From JAHWJR01 sp035942035 (GTDB lineage Bacteria; Actinomycetota; Acidimicrobiia; Acidimicrobiales; CADCSY01): a stretch of 24,890 nt of DNA. The notes under the pieces are model-generated. The model ran no database searches, was not told the origin of the DNA, and was given only the letters and a program-made list of their open reading frames with translations. Shown piece after piece: positions 1 through 7,062 of this stretch. Both the position numbers and the translations under genes were made by a program. Position 1 is the first letter of the stretch. Each line of letters opens with the position of its first letter. The stretch is from NCBI GenBank assembly GCA_035942035.1, contig DASZDK010000112.1, positions 1 through 24,890 on the forward strand, in the 5' to 3' direction.

Positions 1-208
1 GCTCCCAGCTGCGCTCGGCCGAGACCGTGAGCACGTCCTTGTCGACGGTCAGGTCGATGGAGCTCGGGTCGATACCGGGAATGTCGAACTGCACCGTGAA
101 GCGGTCACCGTAGCGGTACGCATCCATCGGGACCACCGAGGGCCGGTGCGCGGCAAGCTCCGTCGCCCACCGGTCGAGCTCCCGGAACGGGTCAAACCGC
201 ATCAACAT
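1..208 (-). CDS. Small heat shock protein Hsp20 (partial, C-terminus outside window)
   Basis: ATP-independent holdase chaperone of the alpha-crystallin/Hsp20 family, cytoplasmic. The minus strand reads from an ATG at 208 and opens MLMRFDPFRELDRWA, the usual N-terminal arm of bacterial Hsp20. The start of the alpha-crystallin domain follows, with a PMDAYRYGDRF segment and then the beta-strand stretch around FDIPGIDPSSIDLTV and VLTVSAERSW. The frame runs off the left edge at about 69 residues; a full protein would be about 140-150 residues. An AGGAGG ribosome-binding site lies about 8 bases upstream (plus-strand complement near 216-222), which fixes the start. The MarR gene lies upstream in the same direction. 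I saw no obvious HAIR or CIRCE heat-shock operator in the upstream 280 bases. Confidence 0.9.
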   Translation of the reverse strand, partial: MLMRFDPFRELDRWATELAAHRPSVVPMDAYRYGDRFTVQFDIPGIDPSSIDLTVDKDVLTVSAERSWE

Positions 209-249
209 GTCTGGCACACCTCCTTGTCGTCATGCTCCTTCGAGCTCGG

Positions 250-267
250 GCCGGGCCTCTGCCCGGC
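250..267. repeat. Perfect 7-bp inverted repeat with 4-base loop upstream of hsp20
   Basis: GCCGGGC-CTCT-GCCCGGC lies in the 281-base gap between the MarR gene and hsp20, about 40 bases before the hsp20 start. There is no T-run on either side, so an intrinsic terminator is not well supported. It may be a 5' leader hairpin or an attenuating stem between the two minus-strand genes. The rest of this gap holds only the hsp20 ribosome-binding site and a weak small ORF described in the findings. Confidence 0.4.
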
Positions 268-489
268 GACACCCTCGTCGACATCCGCAGGATCAGATTT
301 ATTCCCGGCTGGGCAAAAGATCTGGGGGCTTCCGGGCTTCCGCTGCGGGCACGAGTGCCTGGAGCGTTCCACCGACTCCGGCGGCACCGGCTGGCCCTGG
401 CGGTGGACGGCCCGCTCGATCCAATCGTGGGCCGCGGCCTCTAGCTGCACCGGCGGCAGTCCTCAGCGGGACTCGGATCGGCCTGGCGC

Positions 490-993
490 TCACTCCCACC
501 ATCCGAGCGCCCATTCGCCTTCGGCAAGCTCACCGGCGGCCTGCCGGAACGCATCCATGCATCGAAGGAGCTCGTCGTGCTGGCTGGCGTCGAGCCGGGA
601 GACGACGCTCTGCAGTTGGGCGCGCCGCTCGCGCGTCACCGCCTCGACCACTTCCAGCCCAGCAGTGGACGGCCTGAGCGACACCCCGCCTTCCACGCGA
701 TCGCGCACGATCAGTCCCTTGGCGACCAACCGGTCGCACATGCGGGTGGCGGTCGAGGGGTTCACCTGGAGCACCTCGGCCAAGCCGACGAGGTTCATGG
801 GGCCCCGCTGGGCGAGCGTCACCAGCAGCCGGCACTGCGACAACGTGACGTCTGCCCCCGACCGGTCCAGGGACCGCGCGGCGATGCCCACCAACACCCG
901 CGACGCAGCTGTCACCGCGTCGAAGATGGCGTCCAGGTGGCCGTCCGTCTCCTGGGTCACTTCCCGCCCGTACCCGATTTCGAGAGAGCACAC
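490..993 (-). CDS. MarR-family transcriptional regulator
   Basis: Winged helix-turn-helix repressor of 167 residues, a typical MarR length. Residues about 64-95 form the HTH, with the recognition helix in NPSTATRMCDRLVAKGLI. The wing follows with DRVEGGVSLRPSTAGLEV, and the flanking helices (about 18-60 and 115-150) would form the dimer interface. Cysteines at 2, 54, 86 and near 144 could allow thiol sensing, but the N-terminal Cys signature of OhrR is not clear. The gene diverges from a VKOR-SDR-thioredoxin run, and a perfect TTGTCC/GGACAA palindrome lies between them. Control of both its own promoter and the redox genes is therefore a reasonable inference. The ligand is unknown. Confidence 0.88.
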   Translation of the reverse strand: MCSLEIGYGREVTQETDGHLDAIFDAVTAASRVLVGIAARSLDRSGADVTLSQCRLLVTLAQRGPMNLVGLAEVLQVNPSTATRMCDRLVAKGLIVRDRVEGGVSLRPSTAGLEVVEAVTRERRAQLQSVVSRLDASQHDELLRCMDAFRQAAGELAEGEWALGWWE

Positions 994-1041
994 CGGATGG
1001 AGGACCGGGCGGCGGCGGCGCAGGGCGCCGGCCAGGGCCGT

Positions 1042-1054
1042 TTGTCCTGGACAA
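1042..1054. promoter_or_regulatory. Candidate MarR operator (perfect palindrome)
   Basis: TTGTCC-T-GGACAA is a perfect 6-1-6 inverted repeat in the 99-base intergenic region. Its centre is 55 bases from the MarR start and 45 bases from the VKOR start. The TTG...CAA ends resemble known MarR-family operators. The assignment rests on position and symmetry only. Confidence 0.5.
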
Positions 1055-1092
1055 CGGAGGGGTATCTGCGCCCGGAAAGTTGAAGGAGGAGG

Positions 1093-1683
1093 ATGATGGC
1101 TGAAGTACTTCGGAGCCGGCCGGCAGGGCCGAAGGCGGCGAGGGCCCGTGGCCGGTCCGGAGGTGTCGGGCGAGAGACCTCACCGCCGGCCGAACGGGTG
1201 AGCGACGATCTTCGCCGCCACGCTGGTGCGCTGATGGACCGCCGCCGCCGGGTGGCGGCGCTTTCGCTCCTGGCCGCCGGTGCCATGGGTGGGGTCGCCG
1301 CCTACCAGAACGGCCTTGTGCGCCGGCTTCCCGAGCCCCCGCTCGACCTCTTCGACGCCGAGAAGGTCGATGCGTCGGGCGAGGCCTACGCGTTGTTCAA
1401 CACGCCCGACGCATCCCTCGGCGTCGCCAGCTACGGCGCCACCCTGGCCCTCGCCGGCATGGGGGCGAGGGAGCGCTACGTGGACACGCCCCTGCTCCCG
1501 CTCGTGCTCGCCGGCAAGGTCGTGTTCGACGCCCTGGGCGGGCTGTACCTGACGGCGGAGCAGGCGACGAAGCACCGCCGGTTCTGCTCCTGGTGCCTCG
1601 TGGCCACCGTCGCCAGCGTCGCCATGGTCCCCCAGGTGATCCCCGAGGCGCGGATGGCACTGCGCCAGCTGCTCCGCCGCTGA
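1093..1683 (+). CDS. VKOR-like integral membrane protein (CSWC, loop cysteines absent)
   Basis: A 196-residue membrane protein of the vitamin K epoxide reductase family, which passes electrons between quinones and thiol oxidoreductases. Four hydrophobic segments are visible: about 52-68, 100-117, 134-153 and 163-182. The active-site FCSWC (C165, C168) sits at the start of the last one. The family PxxxxGxxxY region appears as PDASLGVASYG, but the CS motif that normally precedes it reads VDASGEAYALF, so the loop cysteine pair is missing. The N-terminal 45 residues are Arg-rich and hydrophilic. A strong AGGAGGA ribosome-binding site precedes ATG 1093; a second ATG at 1096 is equally possible. 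An SDR gene and a thioredoxin gene follow on the same strand, which fits envelope thiol redox work. Substrate unknown. Confidence 0.75.
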   Translation: MMAEVLRSRPAGPKAARARGRSGGVGRETSPPAERVSDDLRRHAGALMDRRRRVAALSLLAAGAMGGVAAYQNGLVRRLPEPPLDLFDAEKVDASGEAYALFNTPDASLGVASYGATLALAGMGARERYVDTPLLPLVLAGKVVFDALGGLYLTAEQATKHRRFCSWCLVATVASVAMVPQVIPEARMALRQLLRR

Positions 1684-1734
1684 CACCACCGCCCACGCTC
1701 GGCGCTACCCCTACCATGAGAAGAAGGACATGAC

Positions 1735-2820
1735 ATGAGCACATCGCAGCGCCGAGGCGTCGCTGTCGTCACCGGCGGGTCGGCGGGCGTGGGCCGCGCC
1801 ATCGTGGAACGACTGGCGGTGAAGGGATTCGACGTCGGCATCGTCGCCCGCGGAGAGGCTGGCCTCGACGCCGCCGCCGGTGACGTCCGCAAGCACGGAA
1901 GAGACGCGGTGGCCGTCGCTGCCGACGTCACCGACTGGGCGGCGGTGGACGCCGCCGCCACGAGGATCGAGGACGAGCTCGGGCCCATGGACGTCTGGGT
2001 GAACAACGCCATGGCCACCGTCTTCTCCTGGAGCTGGGACGTCGAGCCCGACGAGTACCGGCGAGCCACCGAGGTGACCTACCTCGGTCAGGTGCACGGA
2101 ACGCTCGCCGCTCTTCACCGGATGCGCCCCCGCGATCACGGTCGGATCGTCAACGTCGGCTCGGCGCTGGCCTACGTCGGCATCCCGCTCCAGTCGGCGT
2201 ACTGCGCGGCCAAGTTCGCCTGCCGTGGCTTCAGCGAGTCTGTCCGCGCCGAGCTCCTCCACCAGCACAGCGCCGTGACACTGTCGATGGTGCACCTCCC
2301 AGCGGTCAACACGCCGCAGTTCGACTGGTCGGAGACCCATCTCCCCAAGCACCCTCAACCGGTGCCGCCCATCTACGACCCCGAGGTCGCCGCCCGTCAT
2401 GTCGTGGCGGCCGCCCTCGACGGGCGACGGTCCAAGGTGCTCGGTGCCTGGAACAAGGTCATCGTCGCCGGCGGGAAGGTGGCACCGTCGGTGATCTCTC
2501 ACTACGCAGCCCTCTCAGCGGTGGCGGGCCAGCAGACCGACGAGCCCGTTCGCCCCGATCGGCCGAGCAACCTGTGGAGCGCCGCCGACGACGGTCGGGA
2601 CCACGGCGCGCATGGCCAGTTCCGTGATCGCCAGGGGGGCTTCCTCGACCCGAGCTTCCTGGCGAGCCTTCCCAAGACCGCGACCGATGTCCGTACTGCC
2701 GTTGCCGATGCCGTCCGCTTCAGGATCGACCGTGCGCGCCGCTACCGGGGGCTGCGTGACGTCGGCCGACGCGGGTCGCGCCATTGCGACACCACGTTCG
2801 GTGCCGATCATTCGGGCTGA
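1735..2820 (+). CDS. Short-chain dehydrogenase/reductase (SDR family oxidoreductase)
   Basis: NAD(P)-dependent oxidoreductase with a Rossmann fold, cytoplasmic. The classical SDR signature is complete: TGGSAGVG at 13-20 for the cofactor, VNNAM near 87, catalytic S143 and the Y156-x3-K160 pair. The core ends near residue 260. About 100 further residues follow, rich in Asp and Arg and containing RPSNLW and HGAHGQF segments. Such a tail occurs in a subgroup of actinobacterial SDRs, and its last 60 residues look weakly conserved. AAGGA sits just before the start. The gene lies 51 bases after the VKOR-like gene and 86 bases before the thioredoxin gene, so co-transcription is likely. The substrate cannot be read from the sequence. 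Confidence 0.88.
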   Translation: MSTSQRRGVAVVTGGSAGVGRAIVERLAVKGFDVGIVARGEAGLDAAAGDVRKHGRDAVAVAADVTDWAAVDAAATRIEDELGPMDVWVNNAMATVFSWSWDVEPDEYRRATEVTYLGQVHGTLAALHRMRPRDHGRIVNVGSALAYVGIPLQSAYCAAKFACRGFSESVRAELLHQHSAVTLSMVHLPAVNTPQFDWSETHLPKHPQPVPPIYDPEVAARHVVAAALDGRRSKVLGAWNKVIVAGGKVAPSVISHYAALSAVAGQQTDEPVRPDRPSNLWSAADDGRDHGAHGQFRDRQGGFLDPSFLASLPKTATDVRTAVADAVRFRIDRARRYRGLRDVGRRGSRHCDTTFGADHSG

Positions 2821-2906
2821 GCATGGGTACGGACCGGCTCTCCCACACGGGGGGCGGAATGCCCGCCACGTGCGGCGGGTTGCCAACGTGACCAACAGGA
2901 GGTCCG

Positions 2907-3287
2907 ATGTTCCGACGATCCACATCCCGAACCGACACCGCCGCCGCCCCGCCGGAGGTCGACGTCGCCACGGTCACCGAGGCGACCTTCCTTCAGGACA
3001 CCGCCGGTGAGGTGGCGCTGATCGACTTCTGGGCCCCGTGGTGCGCTCCGTGCCGGGCCTTCGCTCCGATCTTCCACGACGTCGCCGCCCAGCGGAGCGG
3101 CACCGGCTTTCGCTTCGGGTCCTGCAACGTCGACGACAACCCGGAGACAGCGGCGCTGCTCGGTATCCGGACCATCCCGACGGTGGTGGCGTTCGACGCA
3201 GCCGGCAACGAGCTGGCGCGCATCGTGGGTGTCCCGTCGCGGCAAGATCTCGAGGCACTCGTCGACAAGGCGCAGGCGGCACGCTGA
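2907..3287 (+). CDS. Thioredoxin-family protein
   Basis: Thiol-disulfide oxidoreductase of 126 residues. The thioredoxin fold starts near residue 20; the active site is WCAPC (C46, C49) inside DFWAPWCAPCR, and the cis-proline is P91 in the TIPT loop. The first 18 residues are a hydrophilic extension without a signal peptide, so a cytoplasmic location is likely. An ACAGGAGGTCC ribosome-binding site precedes ATG 2907 at good spacing. WCAPC rather than WCGPC is found in many thioredoxin-like proteins. Its position after a VKOR-like protein and an SDR suggests it supplies or drains electrons in the same redox module. This is inference. Confidence 0.92.
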   Translation: MFRRSTSRTDTAAAPPEVDVATVTEATFLQDTAGEVALIDFWAPWCAPCRAFAPIFHDVAAQRSGTGFRFGSCNVDDNPETAALLGIRTIPTVVAFDAAGNELARIVGVPSRQDLEALVDKAQAAR

Positions 3288-3376
3288 CGCTGTGGCCGGA
3301 CTGGGGACCGTGGCCTTCGCCTGGTTCGGCGTGCGGGCCCTGCCCTGAGCCGCCGGTCGACCGGAAGAATTAGGGC

Positions 3377-3724
3377 ATGGCGCCGGTTTCCACCTCTCCT
3401 GGGTCCCCATCGACACGGGCTTGGCTCATGGCCGCCGCCGCATCGGCGTCGTTCGTGCTTGGTGCCGTCATGCTGGAGGTGCTGGCCGGCGCGGCAGCCA
3501 ACAGCGCCGTGCCCGAGTGGGTCCACCTGGTCCCGGCCACCTGGCCACGACCGGCCCGGGTGAGCTGGTGGCTGGCCGTCGCCGGCGCCGGCGGGCTCTA
3601 CCGCCTGTGCCTGCACCGACTCGGTCTTCGGCCCTACCGGTTGGTCACGCTGGCCACGGTGGCGCCGTTCCTGTTGTTCGCCCTCGGCATCGCCATCGGT
3701 TCGGAGTGGACGGCCTGGCACTGA
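3377..3724 (+). CDS. Small membrane protein of unknown function
   Basis: An ORF of 115 residues with three hydrophobic segments at about 15-40, 63-78 and 89-107 and a short Trp-containing loop (WVHLVPATWPRP) between the first two. The connecting region LCLHRLGLRPYRL is basic, which suggests a cytoplasmic loop. No family recognised. Codon positions are strongly G/C at the third base, which supports real coding. No good ribosome-binding site is visible before ATG 3377; the upstream AGAATTAGGGC may be a promoter for a leaderless message. It lies 89 bases after the thioredoxin gene. Confidence 0.6.
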   Translation: MAPVSTSPGSPSTRAWLMAAAASASFVLGAVMLEVLAGAAANSAVPEWVHLVPATWPRPARVSWWLAVAGAGGLYRLCLHRLGLRPYRLVTLATVAPFLLFALGIAIGSEWTAWH

Positions 3725-3848
3725 TGCGAGCGAGCGTTCCTCTCAGCTCGACGGAACCATGACCCATGGACGGGAACCCTCCCGGCCGCACCCCCTTTCC
3801 ACACGCCTGGCGTTGGAACACCCCGGCGCCCTCGACGGTTACCACGGC

Positions 3849-3971
3849 ATGGCTGCTCGGTTACGGTCGCTCGTCGTGCTGTCCGTTGCCGTGACCCTTC
3901 TGGTCGCCGCCTGCCAGATCGGCGAACTGCGCGCCACGCCGCCAGTGGAGCATCCACCGCAGACGACCTGA
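3849..3971 (+). CDS. Very short lipoprotein-like ORF, possibly truncated
   Basis: Forty residues: a basic start (MAARLRS), a hydrophobic stretch (LVVLSVAVTLLVAAC) with a lipobox cysteine at position 22, and a short tail ending PPVEHPPQTT. The tail is too short for a normal mature lipoprotein. Immediately past the stop, G/C-ending codon usage continues in the -1 frame (DDLIEIDQVASAE and onward to about 4040), and then in yet another frame. This suggests frameshift damage rather than a finished small gene. It may equally be a chance ORF; confidence is limited. Confidence 0.4.
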   Translation: MAARLRSLVVLSVAVTLLVAACQIGELRATPPVEHPPQTT

Positions 3972-4041
3972 TCGAAATCGACCAGGTGGCCTCCGCCGAG
4001 CGCGAGAACGACCCCAGCGCGCTCGACGAACCGGCGGGCCG

Positions 4042-4227
4042 CTCGTCGCTACGCTTGAGATCGTCGCCGGGATCCTTATCGTCGGCGTGGGTACCCGAAT
4101 CGCGGCCGCCACCCTCGTCGTGGTACTCGTCGGCGCCATCGCCTTCGTCAAAGCTGAGGTGGGCATCATCGCCAGCGCCGCCAACATGCCCGGCTTGGAA
4201 CGCGACGAGCTGGCAACCGTCGGCTGA
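4042..4227 (+). pseudogene. Remnant of a DoxX-like membrane protein
   Basis: This frame (codons beginning at 4042) reads LVATLEIVAGILIVGVGTRI, then two hydrophobic stretches and a short tail PGLERDELATVG before the TGA at 4225. The LEIVAGILIVGVGTRIAA pattern matches the middle of DoxX-family proteins (lEi.gGl.L..G..tRlaa). The expected first helix and C-terminal helices are missing, and no start codon or ribosome-binding site is present. Third positions are about 84% G/C, so the frame was probably once coding. The family call comes from memory of the motif and is weak. Confidence 0.35.
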
Positions 4228-4358
4228 CGGTCACGCCTGCAGCCCCGAGCGTTTCCTGCTCAGCGCAGCCCTCACCCGCACCGCACACCTTCCCGAGTAC
4301 TGTCCCGGCCCGATAGGTGCGGTGCGCAGATGGTGTACCGAAGAAGGGGGCGACGTTG

Positions 4359-5888
4359 ATGGGACATCGGACGCGTCGGCACGGTACCTGGCTGGTGGCG
4401 ACCTTGGTGTTGTTGGCCTTCCTCGGGCCACCGGCCACGTTGGTGGCGAGCGAAGTGGAGCAGCCGGTGAGGATCAGCGAGACCCCGGCACCGTCACGCA
4501 CCTACGAAGGGCCGACGGCGGCAGTCGACCCCCGGGACTCCGATCGCGTCTACGTCGCCGCCGCCGACCTCCAGACCGCCGCCTGCCACGTGTACCGCTC
4601 GACCGACGGGGGTGCGTCGTTCACCGAGCTCGAGGGCCCCGACTTCGGTCAGCTCACCGACTGTGGTCTCAACCGAGGTGGTCTTCCCCAGAACATGCGC
4701 ATGAAGTTGGTCGTCGACACCGAAGGCGTCGTGTACTGGGCCCTGGCCGTGGCCGACCCGGCAGCCGGAGGGGCACGCAACGTCGTCCTCGCCCGGTCGG
4801 AGGACGAGGGCGCCTCCTGGCAGACCGCCATGGTGGCAGAGGCGCCACAGCCGGCGAACCCCGACGACGCCGTGGCCAACTTCGTGCCTGACCTGTTCGT
4901 CGACCCGTTCGGTGAAGGGCCGCGCCGAGTCTGGGTCTCCTGGCGCCGCTCGTTCACCGACGCCGCGGAGCGGGACACCGAGGGATGGGCGGCGCTGTCG
5001 ACCGACGGGGGCCGCACCTTCGAGCCCGAGGTGCGCGGCATCGAGGCCAACCCCGGGTTCGACGCGCCCCGGATCGTGATGGACCACGAGGGCACGGTGT
5101 ATTGGTTCCAGCGGGAACGGCCGCCGAGCCCCGAAGAAGGCGAGGAGCCGGCGCCCTCCCCGCTGCTCATGGCCCGCTCCGACGACCGTGGTTCCACGTG
5201 GGAGCAGATGGAGGTGGGACAGGCGCACCTGGTCATGGAGGAGCCGCTGGCCGCGGTGTCCCCTGATGGCCAGGTCCTCCACCTGGCGTGGGCCGATGGG
5301 CGCAACGGGGACCTCGACGTCTTCTTCGCTCGCTCCAGCGACCGGGGTGCGACCTGGAGCGAGCCCCTGCGGGTCAACGACGACGAGGTGGGCAACCGCC
5401 GCAGTCAGAAGTGGCCGCGGATGAAGGTGGCGCCCAACGGGCGCATCGACGTGGCGTGGTACGACTACCGCAACGACGCGGAGGAGGTACCGGAAGACGA
5501 CGTGGAGTTCTTCCTCGGCGAGGTGAACGACGTCTACCTGGCGTCCTCGGACGACGGGGGCCGCAGCTTCTCGGACAACGTGCGTGTCTCCAGGCAACCG
5601 ATCGACCGCTCGCTCGGCACCTACAACGCCCAGTACTTCGTCGAGGTCCCCCCGGGGTTGGGCTCCGGCAACGACGCCGCCTTCCTCGCCTGGTCCGACA
5701 CCCGCCTCGCCGACCAGGAGACCGGCGCCCAGGACATCTTCGGCGCCCGGGTGACCCTCTCCGATGCGGGCGTCTCCTGGGTCCCGGTCCTCATCGTCCT
5801 GTTCGTCACGCTCGGTCTCGTCGGCGTGGCCCTGTTCGTGCTCGCCGCCCGCCGGCGCCGATCGGCCGAGTCACCGGCGGAGGCCTGA
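4359..5888 (+). CDS. Exported, membrane-anchored Asp-box (BNR-repeat) beta-propeller protein
   Basis: A 509-residue surface protein. It has an N-terminal signal sequence (about 1-30, hydrophobic core LVATLVLLAFLG), a large acidic domain, and a C-terminal membrane segment (VLIVLFVTLGLVGVALFVLA) followed by RRRR. This topology puts the propeller outside and anchors it. Six Asp-boxes (S-x-D-x-G-x-[ST]-[WF]) are visible, near residues 81, 147, 214, 274, 326 and 397, consistent with a six-bladed sialidase-like propeller. No FRIP motif is seen, so sialidase activity is not supported; a binding or other hydrolase role is equally possible. An AGAAGGGGG ribosome-binding site before ATG 4359 favours it over an upstream in-frame start at 4317. 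Confidence 0.8.
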   Translation: MGHRTRRHGTWLVATLVLLAFLGPPATLVASEVEQPVRISETPAPSRTYEGPTAAVDPRDSDRVYVAAADLQTAACHVYRSTDGGASFTELEGPDFGQLTDCGLNRGGLPQNMRMKLVVDTEGVVYWALAVADPAAGGARNVVLARSEDEGASWQTAMVAEAPQPANPDDAVANFVPDLFVDPFGEGPRRVWVSWRRSFTDAAERDTEGWAALSTDGGRTFEPEVRGIEANPGFDAPRIVMDHEGTVYWFQRERPPSPEEGEEPAPSPLLMARSDDRGSTWEQMEVGQAHLVMEEPLAAVSPDGQVLHLAWADGRNGDLDVFFARSSDRGATWSEPLRVNDDEVGNRRSQKWPRMKVAPNGRIDVAWYDYRNDAEEVPEDDVEFFLGEVNDVYLASSDDGGRSFSDNVRVSRQPIDRSLGTYNAQYFVEVPPGLGSGNDAAFLAWSDTRLADQETGAQDIFGARVTLSDAGVSWVPVLIVLFVTLGLVGVALFVLAARRRRSAESPAEA

Positions 5889-5935
5889 TCTGCCCCTAAC
5901 CTCGGGGTCCTCTGGAAGGTCCGTCTCATACCGGT

Positions 5936-7036
5936 GTGAGTGAGGAGTTCGTCCTGCTCCGTGACGAGCCTCTGTCTCGTCACTCGACCTTCCATGCCGG
6001 CGGACGGTGTGACCTCCTGCTCGTCGAGTCCGGACCGGCGCTGGAGCGGCTGGCGGCGCGAGGCGAGCTGCCCGACGACATCAGCCTCGTGCTCGGTGGG
6101 GGGAGCAACGTCCTCGTCTCCGACGACGGTGTCCCGGGAACCGTCCTGAAGCTGCGATCACGCCGAGGCGATCCTGAAGCCGGTCTTCGTCGTGGCGACG
6201 ACGGGAACGTGTGGCTGGACGGTGCCTGGGACTGGCCGGCCGTTGCCTTGGGTGCGACGAACTCCGGCTGGCAGGGACTCGAGTCGATGGTCGGCATCCC
6301 TGGGACGGTCGGCGGCGCCGTGGTCCAGAGCATCGGCGCCTACGGCTACGAGCTCCGTGAGCTCGTGGTCGCCGCCCGCGCCGTGGACCTGTCGACAGGG
6401 TCGGTGCTCGAGCTCGGTCCAGCCGACATCGGCTTCCGGTACCGGAACACCGACCTCAAGACCCAGGCACCGCCTCGGCTGGTGGTCACCCAGGTCGGCT
6501 TACGGCTCGCCCGCGGGGCGCAGCACACGCCCCGCTACGACCAGGTGGCGGCGAAGCTGGGCGCCGGTCGGTCGGCGCGTACGGCGACGTACCCGCCGCC
6601 AGAGGTGGCGCACGCCGTCCTCGAGCTGCGGGCGTCCAAATCGATGATCTACCGCGCCGACGACTCCCAGACCTGGGGTGCGGGGTCGTTCTTCAAGAAC
6701 CCCGAGATCGACCCGGACCACCTCGCCGTGCTGGTGAACCAGCTGGCCGTGGCCCCGTCCGAGGTGCCGCACTGGCTCATCGAACCGGCCGTCATCCGTC
6801 TGTCGGCGGGTTGGCTCGTCGAGCGAGCGGGTTATCGCCGCGGTCACCGCAGCGGCAAGGTCGCGCTCTGCGACAACCACGCCTTGGGCATCGTCAACGC
6901 CACCGGGCAGGCCTCCGCGGCGGAGATCGCCGGCCTCGCCGGCGAGGTCCGCGGCGCCGTGTGGGAGGTCGCCGGCGTCCTCCTCGATCCTGAACCGGTG
7001 CTGGTCGGCCTCGAGTTGCCCGACCCGCGGACGTAG
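5936..7036 (+). CDS. murB: UDP-N-acetylmuramate dehydrogenase MurB
   Basis: FAD enzyme that reduces UDP-GlcNAc-enolpyruvate to UDP-MurNAc with NADPH, the second committed step of peptidoglycan synthesis, in the cytoplasm. The 366-residue protein carries the family landmarks in order: STFHAGG near 17, the FAD-binding GGGSNVLVSD at about 54-63, GIPGTVGGAV from 120, the FRYRNTDLK region, and GAGSFFKNP with the catalytic serine S251. A C-terminal EPVLVGLELP holds the conserved glutamate. Length fits the actinobacterial type I form. The start is a GTG. The gene stands alone, 47 bases after the Asp-box gene and convergent with the next lipoprotein gene. Confidence 0.95.
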   Translation: MSEEFVLLRDEPLSRHSTFHAGGRCDLLLVESGPALERLAARGELPDDISLVLGGGSNVLVSDDGVPGTVLKLRSRRGDPEAGLRRGDDGNVWLDGAWDWPAVALGATNSGWQGLESMVGIPGTVGGAVVQSIGAYGYELRELVVAARAVDLSTGSVLELGPADIGFRYRNTDLKTQAPPRLVVTQVGLRLARGAQHTPRYDQVAAKLGAGRSARTATYPPPEVAHAVLELRASKSMIYRADDSQTWGAGSFFKNPEIDPDHLAVLVNQLAVAPSEVPHWLIEPAVIRLSAGWLVERAGYRRGHRSGKVALCDNHALGIVNATGQASAAEIAGLAGEVRGAVWEVAGVLLDPEPVLVGLELPDPRT

Positions 7037-7062
7037 CCTCGTGCCGATTCGGGCGCTGACCC

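Noticed and set aside
202..489. HspR (HAIR) or CIRCE operator upstream of hsp20
   Set aside because: Neither CTTGAGT-N7-ACTCAAG nor the CIRCE TTAGCACTC repeat can be found in the gap. Only the GCCGGGC/GCCCGGC hairpin is present.
146..1096. Long plus-strand open frame of 316 codons opposite the MarR gene
   Set aside because: Its translation is low-complexity Arg/Ser/Ala-rich with no family pattern, and it is antisense to a clear MarR gene. Long antisense frames are expected in such GC-rich DNA.
4317..4358. Upstream in-frame ATG for the Asp-box protein
   Set aside because: It would put 14 residues ahead of the signal peptide. The ribosome-binding site AGAAGGGGG sits correctly for ATG 4359 instead.
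4494..5597. 367-codon minus-strand open frame
   Set aside because: It is antisense to the Asp-box protein, and its Val/His/Arg-rich composition looks like a shadow frame.
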